DNA of 64,000 nucleotides from an uncultured Lentisphaerota bacterium. GTDB lineage: Bacteria > Verrucomicrobiota > Lentisphaeria > Oligosphaerales > CAITYL01. This document shows positions 57,994 to 64,000 of this stretch, one piece after another. Made by a program: the position numbers and the translations under genes. The notes under the pieces are model-generated. The model saw only the letters and a list, made by a program, of their open reading frames with translations, was not told where the DNA came from and ran no database searches. How positions within the stretch are numbered: the stretch's first letter is position 1; every line of letters begins with the position of its first letter. The stretch covers positions 1 through 64,000 of the forward strand of contig CAIXRA010000037.1 in assembly GCA_903921725.1 (NCBI GenBank), given 5' to 3'.

Positions 57994-59361
57994 CTAACGG
58001 AGTGACAACATAATCCGGTATTGGCGCAATACGAAGCTGCCTTCGACTTTCTGGAGCGTGAGCAGGCCGACGGGGATGTTAGCGCCGGTTTCCAGCCCCC
58101 GCAGACGGCGGCCGACCTCCTCGACCGAGTTCACCCCGATGTCACCGATCTGGGCGATGATGTCGCCCCGGCGGACGCCAAGTTCGGCAAGGGGGCTTCC
58201 CTCCTCGACCGAGCTGATGGCCAGCCCGGGAACTTCGGCGGGAATGCCCATGGCCTTGCGGAGCGGCTGCGTCAGCTCCTGAAGCTGGAGGCCAAGCCGC
58301 TGGCGGAGCAGGTCGGCGGCACTCATTTCCGGAAGTTTGAACATGACGTTGCGGCCGTCCGCCAAATTGAGCCGCAACAACTGCCCCGGCGTGAGGCGCC
58401 ACAGCACGCGCCCCAATTCCAGCGCGCGGTTGACGGCGACGCCGTTGGCACGGAGAATACGGTCGCCGTTCTTGATCCCCACCCTGGCGGCGGGCCCGGC
58501 GGGATCCACGTCGGCGGCCACGGCGTTGAGTTCGCTGCCGACCACCCGCGTGTCGGGGACGAAGCCGCAGGTGGCCTGGGAGAAGCGGGAGGGCACAAGC
58601 CAGCGCCCGAGGACGTTCTCCATGCGACGGGCGGGAATTGCGAAACCAATCCCCTCCGCGTCGCGGCGGATGGCCAGATTCAGGCCGATGAGCTGCCCGT
58701 CGGCATTGACGAGGGGGCCGCCGCTGTTGCCTGGATTGATGGCGGCGTCGGTCTGGAGAATGTCGTCGAACTGGCGGTTGCCTTCCTGGAGGGAACGGTT
58801 GCGCGCGCTGATCACGCCGACGGATACGGTGTTTTCAAGGCCGAACGGATTGCCGACGGCAACGACGCTTTCGCCGAGTAGGATGTCGTCGGGCGCGCCG
58901 AACTCGATGGAGGCCAGCTTCACGCCGGCCGGCAGGTCGGTGACCTGAAGAAGGGCTAGGTCGTTCGACGCATCGCCGGCGCGCATCCTGGCGGGATGGA
59001 TCTTGCCGTCCGCAAGCCGGACCATGATCTTGGTGGCGCGGCGGACCACGTGAAAGTTGGTGATGATGAGGCCGGAGGAGTCCACCACCACGCCGCTGCC
59101 CAGCGGAATCGCCTCCTTCACCAAGCGCGGGCGGCTGTTGAAAAACTCGTTGAAATAGGCGTTGAACGGGTCGTCCACTACCTGCACCACCTGCTCGGTG
59201 CTGATGTTGACAACGCTCGGCATGGCTTTTTGCACGGCCTCGACGATGGGTGTCCGCCGGCCGGTGGATCCAGCCGCCAGCGCATCGGCGGCAACCAGCA
59301 GGAACAAGGCGCAGGCGGCGGCCGGAAAGAGGCGCAACACGACAGTTGAAGCCGCCCGCAT
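57994..59361 (-). CDS. HtrA/DegP-type periplasmic serine protease with two PDZ domains
   Basis: An exported S1C protease of 455 residues. Signal peptide (MRAASTVVLRLFPAAACALF, cleavage near ALAAG), trypsin-like domain with triad His104 (ITNFHVV), Asp134 (DASNDLALL) and Ser213 (NPGNSGGPL), and two PDZ domains (about 280-345 and 365-450, VPGLAISSVEEGSPLAELGV and RRGDIIAQIG). It degrades or refolds damaged envelope proteins. ATG at 59361 is preferred because the signal peptide begins there; an ATG ten codons upstream (59391) is possible. No Shine-Dalgarno is visible for 59361. A -10-like TATTATAAAATAG just upstream may belong to its promoter. Confidence 0.92.
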   Translation of the reverse strand: MRAASTVVLRLFPAAACALFLLVAADALAAGSTGRRTPIVEAVQKAMPSVVNISTEQVVQVVDDPFNAYFNEFFNSRPRLVKEAIPLGSGVVVDSSGLIITNFHVVRRATKIMVRLADGKIHPARMRAGDASNDLALLQVTDLPAGVKLASIEFGAPDDILLGESVVAVGNPFGLENTVSVGVISARNRSLQEGNRQFDDILQTDAAINPGNSGGPLVNADGQLIGLNLAIRRDAEGIGFAIPARRMENVLGRWLVPSRFSQATCGFVPDTRVVGSELNAVAADVDPAGPAARVGIKNGDRILRANGVAVNRALELGRVLWRLTPGQLLRLNLADGRNVMFKLPEMSAADLLRQRLGLQLQELTQPLRKAMGIPAEVPGLAISSVEEGSPLAELGVRRGDIIAQIGDIGVNSVEEVGRRLRGLETGANIPVGLLTLQKVEGSFVLRQYRIMLSLR

Positions 59362-59412
59362 GCATGCTATTTTATAATAGCCATTTCCCATGTTCATGAA
59401 TGGAGGTTTCCT

Positions 59413-60885
59413 ATGCCGGTCCCAACCGATGAAGCGACGCTGACACTCCAGGACGCCCGGAAATACCGCCGGATAAAACCGAGCGCGACGGCGGCCATCT
59501 TTTCGGGCGGATCCGTTCTGTTTGAAAATAACGAATCCGCGGCGGAATGCCAGTTCGCGGAGAAATTTTTGCAGGTTTTCTGGAACGAACAGCGCTTCCA
59601 CGGCGGTCTCGCCCTCACCGACGGCCGCAGCCTGGAAGTGCTGAACCCCGGCACCTGGAACGTCGAGCCGGGGCCCGACTTCCGCAACGCCGCCCTGCGC
59701 ATCAGCGGCGAAGCGGTCCGGGGCGACGTCGAAGTGCACCGCAGCCCGGCGGACTGGCGGCGGCACGGGCATGACGGCGATCCAGCCTACGGCAACGTGG
59801 TGCTGCATGTGCTGTGGAACGTGCCCGCCGGGCAGCCTCCGGCGGCGGCCGGTGAACCGCCGCGGTTTGAACTGGCCCCGCATCTGGACCGCCCCTGGCA
59901 CGACCTCGCGCGGGAACTGCAGGCAACCGTCTATCCCTATGCGCGGCGGGTCGCCCCCGGCGCCTGCGCGTTCCACTTGGCGGGACGCGAGGACGCCACC
60001 TTGAAACGCCTGCTGGCGGCGGCGGGAACGGCGCGCTTCCTGGACAAGGCGGAGCGTATCGGCCAACAGGGACTTGCATCAGGCTTCGACCAGGCGTTGT
60101 ACGGGGAGGTTTTTGCCGCGCTCGGCTACAAGGTGAACCGTGACGCCATGCGGCGGGTGGCGGAAACGCTGCCGGCGGCGGAGTTCGCACGCATCCCCGA
60201 CCGCACGGGGCGCGAGGCGGCGCTTCTGGGAGTGGCCGGACTGTTGCCGGACGCCAGTCGGGAATCTGTGAGGCCGGACTGGCGGCCGCACCTGGCCGGC
60301 TGGTGGGATGCCTGGTGGCGCCTGGGCCTTGTGGAGGCGGATGTGGAGTGGGCACAGGCACCGCTGCGCCCCGCCAACCGCCCGGAACGCCGGCTGCTGG
60401 CGGGTCTGGCCTGGATGGAAAAGACGGCGTTCACCCCGGGGCGCAGCTGCCTCGCACTGGCGCACGGAGCCGCAGACGGCCGGGAACTGCTCCGGCGGCT
60501 GTGGGATGCATTCCGGCTTTCCGGACGCTGGGGCGGCGGCGACACCGGTCCGGTCAACGCCCCGCAACTTCTCGGACACAGCAGGGCCGGCGACATCCTG
60601 GCCAACGCGGCGCTGCCATTCTTGTACGCCGCGTCCCGACACTTGGGTGATGAAGCCGCGGCGGCGCGCGCCCTCGACGCATTCCTGCTGCTGCCGCGCC
60701 TGCAGTCCAACCGCCGCCTGGCCGAGGCCGCCCACCGGCTGCTGGTGCCGCCCAGCCGGATTCGGGACGTCGTCACCCGCGCGGCCGAACAGCAGGGGCT
60801 TCTGGAAATCCAGCGCGCCTTCTGCGCGGCGGCGGCCGGCTGTGCGGTCTGCCCGTTCCGCGCAGCTCTCGGAGACGAAGGTTGA
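59413..60885 (+). CDS. DUF2851 family protein
   Basis: A 490-residue cytoplasmic protein of the DUF2851 family. Recognisable blocks are EKFLQVFWNEQRFHGGLALT, LEVLNPGTWNVEPGPDFRNA, GDVEVHRSPADWRRHGHDGD, NVVLHVLW, YGEVFAALGYKVNRDAMRRV, and a C-terminal Cys pair (CAVCPF). The GPDFxxA...GDVE(V/I)H core is typical and suggests a nuclease- or nucleotide-binding-like fold, but the family has no established function. The ATG has GGAGG 6 nt upstream. It is divergent from the HtrA-like gene over a 51-bp shared region. Confidence 0.88.
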   Translation: MPVPTDEATLTLQDARKYRRIKPSATAAIFSGGSVLFENNESAAECQFAEKFLQVFWNEQRFHGGLALTDGRSLEVLNPGTWNVEPGPDFRNAALRISGEAVRGDVEVHRSPADWRRHGHDGDPAYGNVVLHVLWNVPAGQPPAAAGEPPRFELAPHLDRPWHDLARELQATVYPYARRVAPGACAFHLAGREDATLKRLLAAAGTARFLDKAERIGQQGLASGFDQALYGEVFAALGYKVNRDAMRRVAETLPAAEFARIPDRTGREAALLGVAGLLPDASRESVRPDWRPHLAGWWDAWWRLGLVEADVEWAQAPLRPANRPERRLLAGLAWMEKTAFTPGRSCLALAHGAADGRELLRRLWDAFRLSGRWGGGDTGPVNAPQLLGHSRAGDILANAALPFLYAASRHLGDEAAAARALDAFLLLPRLQSNRRLAEAAHRLLVPPSRIRDVVTRAAEQQGLLEIQRAFCAAAAGCAVCPFRAALGDEG

Positions 60886-60952
60886 CGCACGGCCAACACG
60901 CAATACAGTAAGCCGGAATTTTCCGTCGTTGAGGAAGTCAGGACACCCCCGC

Positions 60953-61681
60953 ATGAAATACGCCATCCTGGGAGACATCCACGCCAACCTGGAGGCGCTT
61001 GAGGCGGTCCTGGACACATGCGAAAGCCTCGGCGTTGAAAAATATCTGTGCATCGGCGACATCGTCGGGTACAACGCCGACCCTGCGGCGTGCTTGGAAA
61101 TCGTACGCTCCCTCGAGATGGATGTGGTCATCAAGGGCAACCACGACGAGCAGGCGAGCCTGAACGATCCGCTGGTCGGCTTCAACCCCCAGGCGGCGCA
61201 GGCGATTCACTGGACGCGCGAGCAGCTCTCCGAGGAACAGCGCGGCTGGCTCGGCAGCCTGCCGCTCCAGAAGACCATGGGCCCCAAGCTCACACTCGTC
61301 CACGCCACGCTCGACATGCCGGAAAAATGGGGCTACATCTTCGACAGCCTCAGCGCGGAAGCGAGCCTGCACTACCAGTTCACCCAGGTCTGCTTCTTCG
61401 GCCACACGCACGTCCCGCTGGCCTTCGAAAAATTCGGGGGCGTGACCGGCGGCCAATACTCGGAGATTCGCCTGCTTCCCGGCCACAAGTACCTCATCAA
61501 CGTCGGCAGCGTCGGCCAGCCGCGCGACGGGGATCCGCGAGCCGCCTTCATCACCTATTCCTCCGACGACCTGCAGGTGCAGCTGCACCGGGTGGAGTAC
61601 GACATCGCCACCTGCCAGGACAAGATTCTGGCGGCCGGCCTCCCCGAACGCCTGGCGCACCGGCTCAGCCTTGGGCGCTGA
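60953..61681 (+). CDS. Cytoplasmic metallophosphoesterase (calcineurin-like)
   Basis: A 242-residue single-domain phosphoesterase. Dimetal motifs: LGDIHANLEALEAVL (DxH), CIGDIVGYNADP (GDxxxxG), VIKGNHDEQ (GNHD), LVHATLD and FFGHTHVPLAFEK (GHxH). The GYNADP segment is typical of YfcE/ApaH-related diadenosine-tetraphosphatase-like proteins common in anaerobes. Substrate unknown. It follows DUF2851 by 67 bp and precedes the glycosyltransferase by 42 bp, probably as one operon. Confidence 0.92.
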   Translation: MKYAILGDIHANLEALEAVLDTCESLGVEKYLCIGDIVGYNADPAACLEIVRSLEMDVVIKGNHDEQASLNDPLVGFNPQAAQAIHWTREQLSEEQRGWLGSLPLQKTMGPKLTLVHATLDMPEKWGYIFDSLSAEASLHYQFTQVCFFGHTHVPLAFEKFGGVTGGQYSEIRLLPGHKYLINVGSVGQPRDGDPRAAFITYSSDDLQVQLHRVEYDIATCQDKILAAGLPERLAHRLSLGR

Positions 61682-61723
61682 GAACCGGCAGGCCCGGTGC
61701 AGCACAGGAGCAAGGGAATCTGG

Positions 61724-62788
61724 ATGAACATCCTGGTAATCAAACCCAGCAGTCTCGGCGATGTCGTCCACACCCTCCCCGCCATCGCCCCGCTGCGCGC
61801 GCGCTTCCCCAGGGCGACCGTCTCCTGGCTGGTCAACGAGGAATATGCCGGCATCGTGAGGCTCTGCCCCGGCGTGGACGAGGTGATCCCCTTCCGTCGC
61901 AAACGCTGGGGACAGATTGCCCATTGGGGCGAACTTCTCTCTTTCCTGCGGCAGCTGCGCAGGCGGAAGTTCGACCTGGCCGTGGATTTCCAGGGACTCT
62001 TCCGCAGCGGATTCCTCTCGTTCTGTACGCGTGCACCGCGGCGGATCGGGTTTGCGGACGGACGCGAACTTGCACCGCGCTTCTGCACCGAGCGCGTCCG
62101 CGTCCCCGATTCCATCCTCCACGCCGTGGACCGCAACCAGTTCCTTGTCCGGCACGCCATCGGCGGCGGGGCGGAGAGTTCCGCCGTGTTTCCTGAACTG
62201 CGGATGGATGCGGAGGCGGCGGCGCTCGCCCGGGCACGACTGCGGCGGGCCGGCGCCGACGACGCCTTCCCGCTGGTCGCCGTCGCCCCCTGCGCGCGGT
62301 GGGAAAGCAAAAACTGGCCCCCCGAATTCTTTGCGCAGACCCTCGAGTTGCTCGCCGCGCGCTTCCCGGAAATGCGCTGCTGGCTCCTCGGCGACGCCGG
62401 ACAGCGCGGCACGGGCGACCGGATTGCGGCGCTCTGCCCCACGGCGCGTCCACTTAACTGGATGGGCGAAACAGGCTTGGGCGAGCTTCTGGAACTTTTG
62501 CGGGCCAGCCATGTCGTTGTAACCAATGACAGCGGCCCGATGCACCTGGCGGCGGCGCTGCAGCGGCCGACGGTCGCCCTTTTCGGGCCGACGGCGCCGG
62601 AGCGCACCGGGCCCTACGGCAACCGCAGCGTGGTGCTCCGCGGGAGCTGTCCGCGGAGGCCCTGCTTCCGCAGGCGCTGCCTGCGGGGCGACGACGCCTG
62701 CAAGGCTGATGTTTCACCCGGAGCCGCCGCTGCCGCGGCGGCCGGCCTGATTTCCGGCACGGGATTGCCGCAATCCCCCCACGAATGA
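61724..62788 (+). CDS. Glycosyltransferase family 9 (heptosyltransferase-like)
   Basis: A 354-residue GT-B glycosyltransferase related to ADP-heptose:LPS heptosyltransferases, indicating a lipopolysaccharide-type outer membrane. Motifs are NILVIKPSSLGDVVHTLPAI at the N-terminus, VDFQGLFRSGFLSF, VAVAPCARWESKNWPPEFFA and the donor-binding VVTNDSGPMHLAAAL with FGPTAPERTGPYG. The C-terminus includes a Cys/Arg-rich segment (CPRRPCFRRRCLRGDDAC) also common in this family. AAGGG lies 7 nt upstream of the ATG at 61724; nine earlier in-frame codons are disregarded. Its stop overlaps a possible ATG of the next gene. Confidence 0.92.
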   Translation: MNILVIKPSSLGDVVHTLPAIAPLRARFPRATVSWLVNEEYAGIVRLCPGVDEVIPFRRKRWGQIAHWGELLSFLRQLRRRKFDLAVDFQGLFRSGFLSFCTRAPRRIGFADGRELAPRFCTERVRVPDSILHAVDRNQFLVRHAIGGGAESSAVFPELRMDAEAAALARARLRRAGADDAFPLVAVAPCARWESKNWPPEFFAQTLELLAARFPEMRCWLLGDAGQRGTGDRIAALCPTARPLNWMGETGLGELLELLRASHVVVTNDSGPMHLAAALQRPTVALFGPTAPERTGPYGNRSVVLRGSCPRRPCFRRRCLRGDDACKADVSPGAAAAAAAGLISGTGLPQSPHE

Positions 62789-62820
62789 ACCATCCACGGC
62801 GGATCAACGGAGAAACGACA

Positions 62821-63861
62821 ATGACAGGACAACAACAAGGCGCTTCCCGGTTTCTGGCGGTGCCGTTGTGGCTGGGACTCGCCCTGCTCACGCCGGCGTT
62901 CGGCCAGATCGGCATCACCATGAAGCTGGACCGCGGCGAGCACCACGACAAATACCTCCAGTACGAACCGGTCTGGGCCGAAATCACGCTGCGGAACGAT
63001 ACGGGCAACACCCTTGTCTTTGACGCAACTTCGGCGGAGAACCGTATGGGGCTCGACATCGAAACAAGCGAGGGAGTCCGCCTGCCCCAGGCCAACAAGA
63101 AGTTCAACCCCGCGGCAAACCTCATCCTCGGCGCCGGAGAAAGCCGCACGCTCAAGCTGATGCTCAACGACCTCTACAACCTCAATGCGGTTGGATCCTA
63201 CAAGGTGACGGCCAAAGTCGGGCATGCGCGCCTTCCCCATGTCTATTACAGCGACCCGCCAAAGGCGCTCCAGGTCGTCAAAGGCTCCGTCGTCTGGACC
63301 AAAACATTCGGCCTGCCCACGGCCGATGCATCGGCGCCCATCCGCTCACGCCAAGCCAGCATCCTCATTTTCTCGGACGGACGGCACGACATCTACGCCG
63401 TGCAGACGGAGGATGACAAGAACGTCTACGGCCTCGTCCGCCTCGGACCGCGCTTCATCGGCAACAAACCGCAGTGCGACGTGGACGGGTTCGGCAACAT
63501 CCACACCCTCATTCTGATCCGCCCCCGCCTGATGGAATACCGCGTTTTCGACGGAGCGCTCAAGCAGAAGCTGCACCGCTATTACGCAGTGGAGAGCGAC
63601 ATGCCTTCGCTGCGGCGGGATCCGGACATCGGACGCATCTCCGTCAGCGGCGGACGCCCGGCCGTCGAAGGCAAGGATTACCAGCTCGCCGACCTGAAGG
63701 TGGAGGAGATTGAAATCTTCCGCCCCGCCGTCACGCCGCCGACCGCAACACCCGCGGATCAGCCGGCGCCGCCAGCAGTGGATGGCGGCCGCATCACAAC
63801 GCCGCTGGACGGCCAGGCCCCGCAGGAGACGCCGGGCAAGGGCGCCGCCGGCTCGAAATGA
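62821..63861 (+). CDS. Secreted hypothetical protein
   Basis: A 346-residue exported protein (signal MTGQQQGASRFLAVPLWLGL, cleavage after TPAFG). An immunoglobulin-like beta domain (about 30-130: YLQYEPVWAEITLRNDTGNT, LGAGESRTLKLMLNDLYNL, GSYKVTAKV) precedes a second beta-rich domain (about 150-290, ILIFSDGRHDIYAV, DVDGFGNIHTLILIRPRLME) and a Pro/Thr-rich tail. I do not recognise a named family. ATG at 62821 is chosen because GGAG lies 8 nt upstream and the signal peptide starts there; ATG 62785, overlapping the glycosyltransferase stop, would add 12 residues. The 139 bp after it hold no visible gene. Confidence 0.8.
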   Translation: MTGQQQGASRFLAVPLWLGLALLTPAFGQIGITMKLDRGEHHDKYLQYEPVWAEITLRNDTGNTLVFDATSAENRMGLDIETSEGVRLPQANKKFNPAANLILGAGESRTLKLMLNDLYNLNAVGSYKVTAKVGHARLPHVYYSDPPKALQVVKGSVVWTKTFGLPTADASAPIRSRQASILIFSDGRHDIYAVQTEDDKNVYGLVRLGPRFIGNKPQCDVDGFGNIHTLILIRPRLMEYRVFDGALKQKLHRYYAVESDMPSLRRDPDIGRISVSGGRPAVEGKDYQLADLKVEEIEIFRPAVTPPTATPADQPAPPAVDGGRITTPLDGQAPQETPGKGAAGSK

Positions 63862-64000
63862 CACGGGGCGTGGCCAGCACGCCCGAAAAGACACCGAGCG
63901 CGAATCCGCGGCGGCGGCAACCCCGGACGGCATGCTTGATTTTCCGCCCGGCAGCGTCATACTTCCATCCGGTCTAAACCGGACCGTTTTCCTGCGGAGG

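Overview
The window is a high-GC bacterial chromosome segment with dense, mostly single-copy genes and no tRNA, rRNA, CRISPR array, prophage or insertion sequence that I can see. Gene content points to the PVC superphylum, most likely Kiritimatiellota or Lentisphaerota. This rests on inference: a one-polypeptide MurC-MurB-Ddl, a GH130 and CBM9-like sugar locus with an SSS symporter, a sulfatase with arylsulfotransferase-like and formylglycine-enzyme-like secreted proteins, PPDK, RibBA, ThyX, and many degenerate short repeats between genes. No 16S gene is present to settle it.

Layout. 0-13.3 kb: a 71-bp tandem repeat, the murC-murB-ddl fusion (minus), a small membrane protein, a secreted WPF-repeat protein, DAHP synthase, pheS and comM (all minus), then a UgpC-type ABC ATPase translationally coupled to ribBA, and a small secreted protein. 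13.3-21.8 kb (minus): nfo, a GH130 / Na+ symporter / CBM9-like sugar locus, ppdK with a clear terminator, and a 34-codon basic ORF. 22-34.7 kb: recD2, coaD (minus), a DJ-1/PfpI protein, an ABC-2-type permease coupled to a large helical protein, and gyrB-gyrA ending in a strong terminator. 34.7-37.6 kb (minus): SPOUT methyltransferase, HAD hydrolase, thyX and an acyl carrier protein.

37.9-50.9 kb holds nine minus-strand genes, almost all exported and mostly joined by 4-bp start/stop overlaps: DUF1566, 2[4Fe-4S] ferredoxin, sulfatase, second DUF1566, FGE-like/PEBP fusion, two arylsulfotransferase-like proteins and two metallophosphoesterases. Many share Gly/Arg/Lys/Pro-rich disordered tails or loops. 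51.2-57 kb holds a second unusual minus-strand cluster: a TPR protein with a 14-glycine tail, a PqqD-like protein, then an ATP-grasp ligase, a group-IV PLP decarboxylase whose N-terminus looks like a RiPP leader (YEKPVI), and a urea-transporter/M23-peptidase fusion. A good sigma70-type promoter for the last three genes lies between two perfect 38-bp inverted repeats, the architecture of an invertible (phase-variable) promoter. I consider this the most interesting signal in the window.

57.6-64 kb: FtsB/DivIC-like and HtrA-like genes (minus), then DUF2851, a metallophosphoesterase, a family 9 glycosyltransferase and a secreted hypothetical protein (plus).
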